Assembly (NCBI RefSeq): GCF_900115145.1
Contig: NZ_FOVL01000007.1
Span: 1 to 64,000 of the forward strand
Source: Salegentibacter flavus
GTDB lineage: Bacteria; Bacteroidota; Bacteroidia; Flavobacteriales; Flavobacteriaceae
Direction of reading: 5' to 3'
DNA: 64,000 nt
The notes below the pieces were generated by a model. The model was given only the letters and a program-made list of their open reading frames with translations. It had not been told where the DNA came from and did not search any database. Made by a program: the position numbers and the translations under genes. Positions 27,501 through 36,567 of the stretch are shown piece after piece; the first letter of the stretch is position 1, and each line of letters starts with the position of its first letter.

Positions 27501-27824
27501 TTAAAGTAAGCCCAATTCGAGTTTTGCTTCTTCGCTCATTAGATCCTGGGTCCACGGCGGGTCAAAGGTGATCTCCACTTCTGCATCTTTTACCATATCC
27601 AGGGATTTCACACGCTCTTCAACTTCCATAGGCAACGATTCTGCGACCGGGCAGTTTGGTGTGGTTAGCGTCATTAGTATCTTTACTTCGCTATCGGTAT
27701 TTACCATTACGTCGTAGATCAACCCGAGTTCATATATATCTACAGGAATCTCCGGATCATAAATGGTTTTTAAAACCTTTACAATCTTTTCGCCGAGTTC
27801 CTGAGTGTCTATTTCTTGTTCCAT
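27501..27824 (-). CDS. SufT-like DUF59/MIP18 family Fe-S assembly protein
   Basis: A 107-residue protein of the MIP18/DUF59 family that helps mature Fe-S proteins. It has the family landmarks DPEIPVDIYELGLIYDV and the TTPNCPVAESLP motif with the reactive Cys, ending in FDPPWTQDLMSEEA. It starts one base after the sufE stop, so the two are co-transcribed and probably translationally coupled. The name sufT is used for such genes in suf operons, but this short form lacks the extra N-terminal domain of the actinobacterial and firmicute SufT. Confidence 0.9.
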   Translation of the reverse strand: MEQEIDTQELGEKIVKVLKTIYDPEIPVDIYELGLIYDVMVNTDSEVKILMTLTTPNCPVAESLPMEVEERVKSLDMVKDAEVEITFDPPWTQDLMSEEAKLELGLL

Positions 27825-27825
27825 C

Positions 27826-28251
27826 TTAATTTAATTGGGTTTGGTATGCCACAGCATACATTTTAAGTTGTTTAATCATACTAACCAATCCATTGGCACG
27901 GGTTGGCGAAAGATGTTCCTTCAGGCCTATATCGTCAATGAATTTTGTATCTGCCTCGATGATATCTGCAGGATGCTGATTGGAAAATGCCCTGATAAGT
28001 ATCGCGACAATACCCTTGGTGATAATGGCATCACTATCGGCAGTAAAAACCAGTTTGTCGCCTTCCAGTTCGGCGTGAACCCAAACTTTGCTCTGGCAAC
28101 CTTTTATAAGGTTTTCATCGATTTTGTATTTCTCATCAATCAATGGCAGGTTTCTTCCAAGCTCGATCATATATTCGTAGCGCTGCATCCAATCGTCAAA
28201 CATTGCAAATTCATCTACGATTTCCTCCTGTATTTCCTTTATATTACTCAC
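27826..28251 (-). CDS. sufE: Cysteine desulfuration protein SufE
   Basis: SufE takes sulfur from the SufS persulfide and passes it to the SufBCD scaffold. The 141-residue protein has the active-site loop LIKGCQSKVWV with the acceptor Cys, and the typical TRANGLVSMIKQLK C-terminal segment. Translation starts at GTG (28251). The 116 bases between sufS and sufE contain no ATG-initiated gene. Confidence 0.95.
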   Translation of the reverse strand: MSNIKEIQEEIVDEFAMFDDWMQRYEYMIELGRNLPLIDEKYKIDENLIKGCQSKVWVHAELEGDKLVFTADSDAIITKGIVAILIRAFSNQHPADIIEADTKFIDDIGLKEHLSPTRANGLVSMIKQLKMYAVAYQTQLN

Positions 28252-28367
28252 TTTTCTTGATTTTTTGAAGCTTTAAAAGCTCGTTATTTTCTTTAGATAA
28301 AAATACCAATTCTTCCTCTGAAATTTTAACTTTTCTTATCTGCGGAAGAATTTCCCCGAAGGCTTCT

Positions 28368-29606
28368 TTATGAAAGCATCATTTTTGCTTTTTTCACACC
28401 TTCAACGAACCTGTCGACCTCTTCCTTAGTATTGTAAAACGAAAAGGAAGCCCGCACCGTGCCTGGAATCTTATAGAAATCCATAATTGGCTGTGCACAA
28501 TGGTGACCGGTTCTCACCGCTATACCCATTTTGTCGAGTAAGGTGCCAATATCATACGGATGAAGCCCTTCAATATTGAAGGAGATCACAGCGGTTTTCT
28601 CCTTAGAGGTGCCGTAGATCTTCATCCCTTCAATTTCCAGGAGTTTGCCTGTGGCATATTCAAGCAATTCCTGTTCATAGGCTGCAATATTTTCAAATCC
28701 AATGGAATTCATATAATCCACAGCTGCTCCAAAGGCTATTCCTCCACAAATGTTTGGGGTGCCGGCCTCAAATTTATGAGGAAGATCGGCATAGGTGGTT
28801 TTTTCAAAACTAACCGTAGCGATCATCTCACCACCCCCCTGGTAGGGAGGAAGTTTTTTAAGCCATTCTTCTTTTCCGTAGAGCATCCCAACCCCGGTTG
28901 GGCCACACATTTTATGAGCTGAAACCACATAGAAATCAACGTCCAGCGCCTGAACATCTGCTTTTATGTGTGGGGCGGCCTGCGCGCCGTCTATCAATAC
29001 AGCCGCTCCATGAGAATGCGCTTTATCGATAATATCTTTGATGGGGTTTATGGTTCCCAGCGCGTTAGATACGTGATTGAGAAAAACGATTTTTGTTTTA
29101 TCTGAGACCATCTCTTCAAAAGCGCTGTAAATAAGTGTTCCTTCTTCGTTCATAGGAATCACTTTCAAAACTGCTCCCGTCTTTTCACAAAGCATTTGCC
29201 AGGGCACGATATTGGAATGATGCTCCAATGCCGAAACAAGGATTTCATCGCCTTCCTGCAAAAGAGAAGTAAAACCACTGGCAATAAGGTTTATGCCGTG
29301 GGTGGTGCCGGAGGTGAAAATGATCTCGTAGGACTTTTCAGCGTTAAAATGCTTCTGAAGGCTTATCCTTGCATTCTCATATTTTTCTGTGGCCTCCTGA
29401 GACAGGCTGTGTACCCCACGATGAATATTTGCGTTGTAGTTGGAATAATAATCTACGATCACATCAATCACCTGCTGCGGGGTTTGTGAGGTAGCCGCAT
29501 TATCCAGGTAGACCAATGGGTAGCCATTAATCTTCCTTTTCAGAATAGGAAAATCTTTTCTGATTTTTTCGATGTCAAAAGCTATATGTTCAGTAGTCAG
29601 GCTCAT
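28368..29606 (-). CDS. sufS: Cysteine desulfurase SufS
   Basis: A PLP enzyme that removes sulfur from L-cysteine to supply Fe-S cluster assembly. The 412-residue type II desulfurase shows the PLP lysine in VVSAHKMCGPTGVG and the catalytic Cys in RTGHHCAQP. FTSGTTHGINLIA and DGAQAAPHIKADVQ are also typical. It sits between sufD and sufE in the minus-strand suf operon. Sulfur transfer is expected to go to the adjacent SufE. Confidence 0.97.
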   Translation of the reverse strand: MSLTTEHIAFDIEKIRKDFPILKRKINGYPLVYLDNAATSQTPQQVIDVIVDYYSNYNANIHRGVHSLSQEATEKYENARISLQKHFNAEKSYEIIFTSGTTHGINLIASGFTSLLQEGDEILVSALEHHSNIVPWQMLCEKTGAVLKVIPMNEEGTLIYSAFEEMVSDKTKIVFLNHVSNALGTINPIKDIIDKAHSHGAAVLIDGAQAAPHIKADVQALDVDFYVVSAHKMCGPTGVGMLYGKEEWLKKLPPYQGGGEMIATVSFEKTTYADLPHKFEAGTPNICGGIAFGAAVDYMNSIGFENIAAYEQELLEYATGKLLEIEGMKIYGTSKEKTAVISFNIEGLHPYDIGTLLDKMGIAVRTGHHCAQPIMDFYKIPGTVRASFSFYNTKEEVDRFVEGVKKAKMMLS

Positions 29607-29652
29607 GTGTTCTCTTTTTTAGGGTCATTTCAACCTGAAAATTCCAAAAATA

Positions 29653-30972
29653 TTACAGGCTAAAACCTACTTCAACGCCAAGTTTTTCTGCGATAAGTTT
29701 GTTGATCCTTTTCTTTAATTCAGGGATTTTTACACTTTCCAGAACGTTGTTTGCAAAAGCATACATCATAAGACCCTGGGCCTCCCTTTTTGGAATTCCG
29801 CGGGATCTCAGGTAAAACAAAGCATCTTCGTCCAGCTGGCCGATGGTACAACCGTGACTACACTTTACATCATCTGCAAAGATCTCCAACTGAGGTTTTG
29901 AATTGATTGTAGCCTTATCTGTTAGTAAAACATTGTTGTTGGACTGATAGGCATTGGTTTTCTGAGCTTCTTTTTCAACCACAACACTGCCGTTAAACAC
30001 CCCGGTGGAATTTCCATCGAAAATACCTTTATAATCCTGGTGGCTTTCGCAATTAGGCTCTATGTGGTGTACTAAAGTGTTATGATCTACGTGTTGTTTA
30101 CCCTCAATGAGAGTAACTCCTTTTAGGGTAGAATCTATATGCTCACCCTTTTGATAGAAATTCAGGTTGTTCCTAGTCAATTTACCACCTAAAGAGAAAG
30201 TGTGTACCGAACAGAAGCTCTCAGACTGCTGCTCAATAAAGGTGTTATCAATAAGAGAAGCCGAAGTAGAATCGTTCTGGATCTTGTAGTAATCAACAAT
30301 GGCACGCTTGGCTGCAAAGATCTCTGTTACCGAATTGGTAAGCACGGGCCTGTCGGTAAGACTTTGGTGTCTTTCTATGATCTGGACGTGAGAATTTTCA
30401 TCTACCACGATAAGATTTCGGGGTTGCAATAGCATTGCCGATTCTTTTCCTGTAGATAAATTTATGATCTGAATTGGCTTATCGGCCATTTTATTCTTCT
30501 GAATATGAATATAGGCCCCTTCGCGGGTGAATGCGGTATTTAAAGCGTTCAATCCTGTTTTTGGAGCGATCTTATTGAAATAGTTATCGACAACCGCTTT
30601 ATATGGAGCTTTGCATAATGCTGAAGACATTAAGCATACATCAATCTTATCGTGCGTGGTCTGGGAAAGATGAGAGGAATAGACCCCATCCACAAAAACT
30701 AAATCATAAGTGTCAATATTATCGATTAGGTAATCTTTAATATCGCGATATTCCAGGCTGTCGTCCTTTTTCGGAAAAAAGCTGTAATCGTGCTTTAATA
30801 CTGAATTAAGAGACGTGTATTTCCAGGCCTCTTCCTTTTTTGCAGGGAAACCAATACGCTCAAAATCCTGGATCGCCTGGTTTCTTATGTTATGCAAATC
30901 ATCATTCTCACCACCGAACTCTTCTTCGAAAGCCAGAAAAGATGACACTAATTTATCTTTTAATTCCATCAC
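29653..30972 (-). CDS. sufD: Fe-S cluster assembly protein SufD
   Basis: SufD pairs with SufB on the SufC dimer to form the scaffold for new Fe-S clusters. The 439-residue protein has the beta-helix core and the conserved C-terminal part with DVKCSHGCTIGQLDEDALFYLRSRG; this includes the His implicated in cluster formation in the SufB-SufD interface. Two adjacent Met codons (30972 and 30969) are both possible starts. A palindromic repeat lies in the 71 bases between it and sufC. Confidence 0.95.
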   Translation of the reverse strand: MMELKDKLVSSFLAFEEEFGGENDDLHNIRNQAIQDFERIGFPAKKEEAWKYTSLNSVLKHDYSFFPKKDDSLEYRDIKDYLIDNIDTYDLVFVDGVYSSHLSQTTHDKIDVCLMSSALCKAPYKAVVDNYFNKIAPKTGLNALNTAFTREGAYIHIQKNKMADKPIQIINLSTGKESAMLLQPRNLIVVDENSHVQIIERHQSLTDRPVLTNSVTEIFAAKRAIVDYYKIQNDSTSASLIDNTFIEQQSESFCSVHTFSLGGKLTRNNLNFYQKGEHIDSTLKGVTLIEGKQHVDHNTLVHHIEPNCESHQDYKGIFDGNSTGVFNGSVVVEKEAQKTNAYQSNNNVLLTDKATINSKPQLEIFADDVKCSHGCTIGQLDEDALFYLRSRGIPKREAQGLMMYAFANNVLESVKIPELKKRINKLIAEKLGVEVGFSL

Positions 30973-30984
30973 AAAATTCTATTT

Positions 30985-31008
30985 GTCGTTTTCGCGAAGG
31001 CGAAAATC
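30985..31008. repeat. Palindromic repeat, family A copy 2 (reverse orientation)
   Basis: This 24-base palindrome lies between sufD and sufC. Compared with the copy at 26939 it has a compensatory change, a C-G pair in one and T-A in the other, at the same stem position. That suggests the structure, as RNA or DNA, has been maintained. Confidence 0.7.
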
Positions 31009-31043
31009 TTTACTTTAATATTAGTGTTAAAACCTGAAACTAA

Positions 31044-31793
31044 CTAAACCTGCTCCGGTTTCAACCATTCATAACCTTTCTCCTCAAGTTCCAGTGCAAG
31101 TTCCTTGCCTCCTGTTTTTACAATCTTTCCATCCACCATAACATGTACAACATCAGGTTGGATGTAATTTAGTAACCTTTGGTAGTGAGTTATCAGTAAT
31201 ACCGCATTGTCTTTAGTCCTTAATTTGTTAACACCTTTGGCTACAACTTTAAGGGCATCTATATCCAAACCTGAATCGGTTTCATCAAGGATAGCAAGTT
31301 TGGGTTCAAGGACTGCCATTTGGAAGATCTCGTTACGTTTTTTCTCACCTCCCGAAAATCCTTCGTTCAGGGAACGGGAAAGAAATTTGCGGTCAATTTC
31401 CAGCATTTCAGATTTTTCCTTGATAAGTTTCAGCATTTCATTTGCCCGCATATCCTCCTGGCCATTTGCTTTCCGGTGCGCATTGATCGCAGCTTTCATA
31501 AAGTTGGTTACCGAAACCCCAGGAATCTCAATAGGATACTGGAAGGATAGAAAAATTCCTTTGTGTGCTCTCTCTTCGGGATCAAGTTCTGAAAGTTCTT
31601 CTCCTTCAAAAACTATTTCTCCCTGAGTCATATCAAACTCTTCCTTTCCGGCGATAACCGAAGAAAGGGTGCTTTTTCCTGATCCGTTAGGTCCCATGAT
31701 TGCGTGAACCTCTCCGGGATTGATTTCCAGATTTATCCCTTTCAGGATTTCCTTATCGTCTATACTTGCGTGTAAATTCTTTATTTTAAGCAT
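31044..31793 (-). CDS. sufC: Fe-S cluster assembly ATPase SufC
   Basis: SufC is the ABC-type ATPase of the SufBCD scaffold; ATP binding drives the movement that exposes the cluster site. The 249-residue protein has Walker A GPNGSGKST, the signature GFSGGEKKRNEI, Walker B LAILDETDSGLDID and the switch His in LLITHYQRLL. It lies between the lipoprotein gene and sufD in the operon. The start matches the family N-terminus (MLKIKNLHASID). Confidence 0.97.
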   Translation of the reverse strand: MLKIKNLHASIDDKEILKGINLEINPGEVHAIMGPNGSGKSTLSSVIAGKEEFDMTQGEIVFEGEELSELDPEERAHKGIFLSFQYPIEIPGVSVTNFMKAAINAHRKANGQEDMRANEMLKLIKEKSEMLEIDRKFLSRSLNEGFSGGEKKRNEIFQMAVLEPKLAILDETDSGLDIDALKVVAKGVNKLRTKDNAVLLITHYQRLLNYIQPDVVHVMVDGKIVKTGGKELALELEEKGYEWLKPEQV

Positions 31794-31806
31794 ATATTCT
31801 AGGTAT

Positions 31807-31828
31807 GATTCCGCCGTTAACGGAATAG
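31807..31828. repeat. Palindrome between sufC and the suf lipoprotein gene
   Basis: ATTCCG (31808-31813) pairs perfectly with CGGAAT (31821-31826) around CCGTTAA. It resembles family A in its arms (GATTCC and GGAAT) but has a different loop, so membership is uncertain. It lies in transcribed DNA of the suf operon. Confidence 0.55.
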
Positions 31829-31834
31829 ATTTAT

Positions 31835-32221
31835 TTATTCTTCAATACTATCTGAAACCTTTTCGGTTTCCAGAATTTCTATTATTTCTCTTATTTCGAT
31901 GTCTTCTTCCCAGCCTTCCTGGTTGGAACTGGGAACAATTTTTCCTTTTATTTTTACTGAAACCATATCGAAGTCTTCCTTCTGATATGGTTTGATTTTT
32001 TCGGACAGAGCTTGTGCCATAGAATCTACGGTAACACCATAAACGAAGCTATCTCCCCTGAAAACCGCAGCATCTCCCACAAAAATGATTTCACCGGTTA
32101 AGGTTGGAATGCTGTCTTGTTCTTTCTCGGCTTTAACAGGCTCCATTAGTTCCTGCCGGCTTTCATCCTGGCAGGCGGCTGCTGAAATCATTATAACAAG
32201 TATGAGTAAAAACTTTTTCAT
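31835..32221 (-). CDS. Small lipoprotein encoded inside the suf operon
   Basis: A 128-residue lipoprotein from the chosen ATG at 32221 (lipobox SAAAC, Cys17); an in-frame ATG at 32236 would add MIIKS. The mature protein starts with an acidic linker, then a compact beta-rich domain (LTGEIIFVGDAAVFRGDSFVYGVTV, MVSVKIKGKIVP) that resembles an OB-fold of the small-lipoprotein type. There are no Cys residues after the lipid anchor, so it cannot hold an Fe-S cluster by itself. It stands between sufB (17-base gap) and sufC, whose products are cytoplasmic. Its role is unknown. Confidence 0.78.
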   Translation of the reverse strand: MKKFLLILVIMISAAACQDESRQELMEPVKAEKEQDSIPTLTGEIIFVGDAAVFRGDSFVYGVTVDSMAQALSEKIKPYQKEDFDMVSVKIKGKIVPSSNQEGWEEDIEIREIIEILETEKVSDSIEE

Positions 32222-32238
32222 TGATTTTATGATCAATT

Positions 32239-33684
32239 TTATCCTACAGACCCTTCGAGTGAGATCTCCAGTAATTTTTGTGCTTCCACAGCGAATTCCA
32301 TGGGTAGTTTATTCAGAACTTCTTTACTGAACCCATTAACGATTAGGGCGATTGCCTTTTCGGTATCTATGCCTCGCTGGTTACAATAGAAGATCTGGTC
32401 TTCCCCGATCTTGCTGGTGGTAGCTTCGTGTTCTACTTGTGCCGATTTGTTCTTCACCTCGATATAAGGGAAGGTATGAGCCCCACATTTATTTCCCATT
32501 AAAAGGGAATCACATTGTGAGAAATTTCTTGCATTTTCTGCACGGCCGTTTATTTGCACTAATCCACGATATGAGTTCTGGGAATTCCCGGCTGAAATAC
32601 CTTTAGAAATAATTGTACTTCGGGTATTTTTGCCAAGGTGAATCATTTTTGTCCCGGTATCGGCCTGTTGAAAGTTATTGGTAACTGCGATCGAGTAAAA
32701 CTCGCCTATGGAATTATCGCCTTTCAAAATACAGGAAGGATATTTCCAGGTAACTGCAGAACCGGTTTCCACCTGAGTCCAGGATATTTTGGCGCTCTTT
32801 TCGCAAAGTCCACGTTTGGTTACGAAATTATAAACTCCTCCTTTTCCTTCCTTATTCCCTGGGTACCAATTTTGAACAGTGCTGTATTTAATTTCAGCGT
32901 TATCCAATGCAATAAGTTCAACTACGGCAGCGTGCAACTGGTTTTCATCCCGGGTAGGGGCGGTACAACCTTCAAGGTAGCTCACGTAACTGCTGTCTTC
33001 AGCAATTACCAGCGTGCGCTCAAATTGTCCAGTCCCAGCCTGGTTGATCCTGAAATAAGTTGAAAGTTCCATTGGGCATCTTACGCCTTTTGGAATATAG
33101 CAGAAAGAACCATCACTAAAAACTGCAGAGTTTAATGCTGCGTAGTAATTATCGGATCTTGGAACAACAGAACCTATGTATTTTTTTACCAATTCAGGGT
33201 GTTCCTGAATAGCTTCAGAAATAGAACAGAAAATAATCCCTTTTTCAGCAAGTGTTTTCTTGAAAGTAGTGGTTACAGAAACTGAGTCCATCACTACATC
33301 TACGGCAACCCCGGCAAGCTTCTTCTGCTCGTCAAGAGATATTCCCAGCCTTTTGAAGGTATCCAGTAATTCCGGATCCACTTCGTCTATGCTGTTGTAT
33401 TTTGGTTTTTTATTGGGAGCCGAATAGTAAGAAATATTCTGGAAATTCGGTTTTTCATAGTGCACATTAGCCCACTCAGGCTCTTCCATTTTCTCCCAGG
33501 CGCGATAAGCTTCCAAGCGCCAATCGGTCATCCACTCGGGTTCTTCTTTCTTTTTAGAAATTGCTCTCACAATGTCTTCATTGAGACCCACAGGAAAAGT
33601 GTCAGATTCTATATCGGTATAAAATCCGTACTCATATTCCTTTGTTTCGAGCTCTTTTTTTAAATCGTCTTCAGTATATGCCAT
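32239..33684 (-). CDS. sufB: Fe-S cluster assembly protein SufB
   Basis: SufB is the main scaffold on which Fe-S clusters are built, with SufC and SufD. The 481-residue protein is typical in length and in its landmarks: [57 protein letters not shown] and [20 protein letters not shown]. It starts 52 bases downstream of sufA. The following lipoprotein gene overlaps its transcript unit closely, so all nine genes are probably one operon. Confidence 0.97.
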   Translation of the reverse strand: MAYTEDDLKKELETKEYEYGFYTDIESDTFPVGLNEDIVRAISKKKEEPEWMTDWRLEAYRAWEKMEEPEWANVHYEKPNFQNISYYSAPNKKPKYNSIDEVDPELLDTFKRLGISLDEQKKLAGVAVDVVMDSVSVTTTFKKTLAEKGIIFCSISEAIQEHPELVKKYIGSVVPRSDNYYAALNSAVFSDGSFCYIPKGVRCPMELSTYFRINQAGTGQFERTLVIAEDSSYVSYLEGCTAPTRDENQLHAAVVELIALDNAEIKYSTVQNWYPGNKEGKGGVYNFVTKRGLCEKSAKISWTQVETGSAVTWKYPSCILKGDNSIGEFYSIAVTNNFQQADTGTKMIHLGKNTRSTIISKGISAGNSQNSYRGLVQINGRAENARNFSQCDSLLMGNKCGAHTFPYIEVKNKSAQVEHEATTSKIGEDQIFYCNQRGIDTEKAIALIVNGFSKEVLNKLPMEFAVEAQKLLEISLEGSVG

Positions 33685-33736
33685 TTCAATATTATTAATT
33701 CAAGGTTCAAAATTCAAGAGTTGAATTTCGAATAAA

Positions 33737-34066
33737 TTACAGGGAAAAACTTTCCCCACATCCACAGGTGCGTTGGGCATTAGGGTTATTAAATACAAAT
33801 CCCTTGCCATTAAGTCCGCCGGAATATTCGAGAATTGTACCGGCCAGATACAACACGCTACGTTTGTCAACCACGATTTTTATATCATTGTCTTCAAAAA
33901 GTTTATCCTCTTCGGCTTTTTGCTTATCAAAGTTTAATTCGTAAGACAAACCTGAACAGCCACCACTTTTTACGCCAACACGAACAAAGTCCTGAACACT
34001 GTCAAAACCACTTTCGTCCATCAAAGCGGCAATCTTTTTTTTAGCACCTTCGCTAACTTTTATCAT
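33737..34066 (-). CDS. sufA: A-type Fe-S carrier protein (IscA/SufA family)
   Basis: A 109-residue A-type carrier that binds and hands over Fe-S clusters. The three cluster-binding Cys residues are present: one in KSGGCSGLSYEL and two in the C-terminal TCGCGESF. It is the first gene of the minus-strand suf operon and has a TATATTTG box about 30 bases upstream. The assignment to SufA rather than IscA or ErpA rests on the operon context. Confidence 0.93.
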   Translation of the reverse strand: MIKVSEGAKKKIAALMDESGFDSVQDFVRVGVKSGGCSGLSYELNFDKQKAEEDKLFEDNDIKIVVDKRSVLYLAGTILEYSGGLNGKGFVFNNPNAQRTCGCGESFSL

Positions 34067-34096
34067 AGCTTAACAAGATTAATTCTAAATTGGGGA

Positions 34097-34104
34097 CAAA
34101 TATA
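34097..34104 (-). promoter_or_regulatory. Probable -7 box of the suf operon
   Basis: TATATTTG on the minus strand matches TANNTTTG and ends 30 bases before the sufA start. No convincing -33 element was found. The 244 bases between sufA and thiL are AT-rich and show no clear operator palindrome. Confidence 0.45.
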
Positions 34105-34310
34105 CTACAAAACAGACGTTTTACCATAGAGCCATCATATGTTTTAAGAATGATTAGATAAGTCTTGCTAATAAGGGATTTCAAAAGAACTATTTATCTA
34201 TTATGCTGATAATCAATATCTTTTAAAAAATTCATTTATGTCATTCTCTTAGATGTTTATGCTTATAGTTGAATAATATTCGTTTATTTTGCAGATTAAA
34301 ATTTTACAAT

Positions 34311-35378
34311 ATGTTTGATGATAGTCAGGGAATGAAGACAAACCTTTCAGAATTAGGGGAATTTGGATTGATAGAACATTTAACCCGTAGCTTTTCTCCA
34401 AAATTAACTTCCACGATAAAAGCAATTGGCGATGATGCCGCAGTACTTAATTTTGAAAATAAATATACCATTGTGACCACCGATCTTCTTGTAGAGGGTG
34501 TTCATTTTGATCTGGCTTATATGCCGCTAAAACATCTTGGTTATAAAGCTGTAATGGTAAATGCCTCCGATGTTTATGCGATGAACGCTAAGGCTACGCA
34601 AATAACGGTATCCATAGCGGTTTCAAACAGGTTTCCGGTAGAAGCTCTTGAGGAGTTATATGCGGGGATACAACTGGCTGCAAAACTTTATAATATTGAT
34701 GTGGTGGGGGGTGACACTACTTCTTCAACATCAGGACTTTTAATTAGTATAACTGCACTGGGTGTTGCAGATAAAGATGATGTGGTTTTGCGAAGCGGGG
34801 CTAAACCTAACGATCTTCTGGTAGTAACCGGTGATCTGGGTGCGGCTTATATGGGCTTGCAGGTGCTTGAGCGCGAAAAACAGGTTTTTAAGGCCAATCC
34901 TAATGCCCAGCCCGATCTTGATCAATATACTTATCTTATCGAAAGGCAACTGAAGCCTGAAGCCAGAAAAGATATTCCGCCGATGCTAAAAGAATTGGGA
35001 GTAAAGCCAACTTCTATGATTGATATTTCTGACGGACTCTCTTCTGAAGTTATACATATATGTAAGAATTCTCAGGTGGGAGCCAATCTCTACGAAGACA
35101 AGATCCCGCTGGATCCTGCTGTGATTTCGGTTTGCGAGGAATTTGATATTAATAGTACAACCATTGCGCTAAGTGGAGGTGAAGATTATGAATTGCTATT
35201 TACGGTTTCTCAGGAAGATTACGATAAGATCAAGGCAAATCCAAATCTAACGGTAATCGGTCATATGACTGAGGAAGAAGAAGGAATGCACTTAATCACC
35301 CGGGCAAATACTAAGATACCTCTTATTGCCAGGGGTTGGAATTCTATGGAAGATAAAAATAAAAAAAACGAAGATTAA
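34311..35378 (+). CDS. thiL: Thiamine-monophosphate kinase
   Basis: ThiL phosphorylates thiamine monophosphate to the active cofactor thiamine diphosphate. I start it at ATG 34311 (MFDDSQGMKTNLSELGEFGL); an upstream TTG at 34269 gives an unlikely extension. The 355-residue protein shows the family features AIGDDAAVL, TTDLLVEGVHFDL, DVVGGDTTSS, VTGDLGAAYMGL, DISDGLSSE and SGGEDYELLF. It stands alone; no other thiamine genes are near. Its stop overlaps the end of the convergent DUF1660 gene by 4 bases. Confidence 0.94.
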   Translation: MFDDSQGMKTNLSELGEFGLIEHLTRSFSPKLTSTIKAIGDDAAVLNFENKYTIVTTDLLVEGVHFDLAYMPLKHLGYKAVMVNASDVYAMNAKATQITVSIAVSNRFPVEALEELYAGIQLAAKLYNIDVVGGDTTSSTSGLLISITALGVADKDDVVLRSGAKPNDLLVVTGDLGAAYMGLQVLEREKQVFKANPNAQPDLDQYTYLIERQLKPEARKDIPPMLKELGVKPTSMIDISDGLSSEVIHICKNSQVGANLYEDKIPLDPAVISVCEEFDINSTTIALSGGEDYELLFTVSQEDYDKIKANPNLTVIGHMTEEEEGMHLITRANTKIPLIARGWNSMEDKNKKNED

Positions 35379-35626
35379 GAGGCCTGGGCAAAGGTTTTTC
35401 TTTTTCTTCTTCTATGAATCTTGGCCAGGTAATCGTTGGTTTCTTTAAATTTTGGGGTTAAGCGCGCTAAAAAACCATTCGCTGTATCAGTCATTTCCAT
35501 ACCACATTTAGCACATTCGTACTCGTGAATATGTTCGGTGACATTTTTCGATACTCTTAGTTGGTGTCCAAAAATGCTGCAAAAAACCTTTCCGAACGAA
35601 AATAGGTTAGGGTTTCTTTTCTTCAT
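35375..35626 (-). CDS. DUF1660-like small protein
   Basis: An 83-residue basic protein. The segment FCSIFGHQLR followed by YECAKCGMEM has the shape of a small zinc-binding or DUF1660 (phage-associated) domain: a Cys and a His, then a CxxC. The C-terminal end is strongly basic (HRRRKRKTF). DUF1660 was named from phage genes, but there is no other phage sign here, and similar proteins occur in Flavobacteriia chromosomes. Its role is unknown. Confidence 0.68.
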   Translation of the reverse strand: MKKRNPNLFSFGKVFCSIFGHQLRVSKNVTEHIHEYECAKCGMEMTDTANGFLARLTPKFKETNDYLAKIHRRRKRKTFAQAS

Positions 35627-35699
35627 AAAGGGTTGATTTTCTTGTTTCTGTAAATACTAAATTATAAAAAAAGGTTAAACTTTCGACAAAAAGTTAAAT

Positions 35700-36470
35700 T
35701 TAATCGATGAAATGCATAAAATCCATTAAACCTTTTTTGTTTTCTATAAATGCCAGATGCCCATCGGGATAGCTCCTAAACTCACTTCCGGTGGCGGTTG
35801 AAATTCTTTTTACCTCTTCATAATTCAGGATCGGGTCTTTTTCTCCAGCCATAAGATATTTTGGATATTTTAAGCCTGCAAGCAACCGGCTGTGGTCAGC
35901 ACGAATTTTCATTCCCTGGAGGGCGGCTATAATTCCTTCTTTTGGAAAATTAAGCGCCCGGTTTTTCAACTCGTCTACCTGTGGTTTGTATTTTTTGTTG
36001 TTTTCCGGTGTCAATAAATTAGAGATAGCCATATTCACAAAAGCTCTTTTGTTTTTTGCAACTATTCGGGTAGCTTTGTCACGATTTAATCTACGCTTCT
36101 TCGAGTCAGCTTTGGGAGTGGAATTGATTAATGCCAATCCGGTTGGTATTATAGGAAAAATATTTTGAAATTCCAAATTTACATAGCCTCCCATAGAGTG
36201 ACCGGCAAGAAATGCTTTTTTAATATTTAATTCGTCTAAAACCGCTTTTACTGAAAGAGCCATATCTTTCATAGTATGAACTTTGTCTATGCAACCCGAT
36301 CTTCCGTGCCCCGGCAGGTCTATGCAAACCACCTGCCTTTTTTCTGAAAGATTGTCCTGAAAATTTTCCCAGATCTCCAAAGATTCAAGAAAACCATGAA
36401 GCAGGACAAGGGGGTTGCCGCTGCCCTTGGTAGAATAATTAATGCTGGTGTTTTTATAATTGATTTCCAT
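35700..36470 (-). CDS. Alpha/beta-fold hydrolase
   Basis: A 256-residue cytoplasmic alpha/beta hydrolase. The oxyanion segment LLHGFLESLEIWENF, nucleophile elbow GHSMGGYV with Ser, an Asp in AGEKDPIL and the His in PDGHLAFIEN supply the triad. The cap region is rich in Lys and Arg. The family includes esterases and C-C hydrolases; the substrate cannot be told. A terminator between it and the upstream aminopeptidase gene means it needs its own promoter, which was not identified. Confidence 0.87.
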   Translation of the reverse strand: MEINYKNTSINYSTKGSGNPLVLLHGFLESLEIWENFQDNLSEKRQVVCIDLPGHGRSGCIDKVHTMKDMALSVKAVLDELNIKKAFLAGHSMGGYVNLEFQNIFPIIPTGLALINSTPKADSKKRRLNRDKATRIVAKNKRAFVNMAISNLLTPENNKKYKPQVDELKNRALNFPKEGIIAALQGMKIRADHSRLLAGLKYPKYLMAGEKDPILNYEEVKRISTATGSEFRSYPDGHLAFIENKKGLMDFMHFID

Positions 36471-36500
36471 AAGATGGGTGTCGATGTTGAATAAAAATAA

Positions 36501-36541
36501 AAAGCCACGAATTACAAAATAAATTGTGCTTTCGTGGCTTT
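36501..36541 (-). terminator. Terminator after the aminopeptidase gene
   Basis: AAAGCCACGAA (36501-36511) pairs perfectly with TTCGTGGCTTT (36531-36541) across 19 bases that can form an extra inner stem. On the minus strand it is followed by TTATTTTTATT. Confidence 0.8.
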
Positions 36542-36567
36542 AAAATTAACTATCTCCGAAGAAAGGT

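Noticed and set aside
27490-27555. N-terminal extension of the DUF2480 protein
   Set aside because: It overlaps the SufT-like gene by 55 bases and does not resemble the family N-terminus.
34269-34310. N-terminal extension of ThiL from a TTG
   Set aside because: The residues do not fit the family start; the ATG at 34311 is better.
35375-35626. Prophage remnant suggested by the DUF1660-like gene
   Set aside because: There are no integrase, structural or lysis genes nearby, and the neighbours are housekeeping genes.
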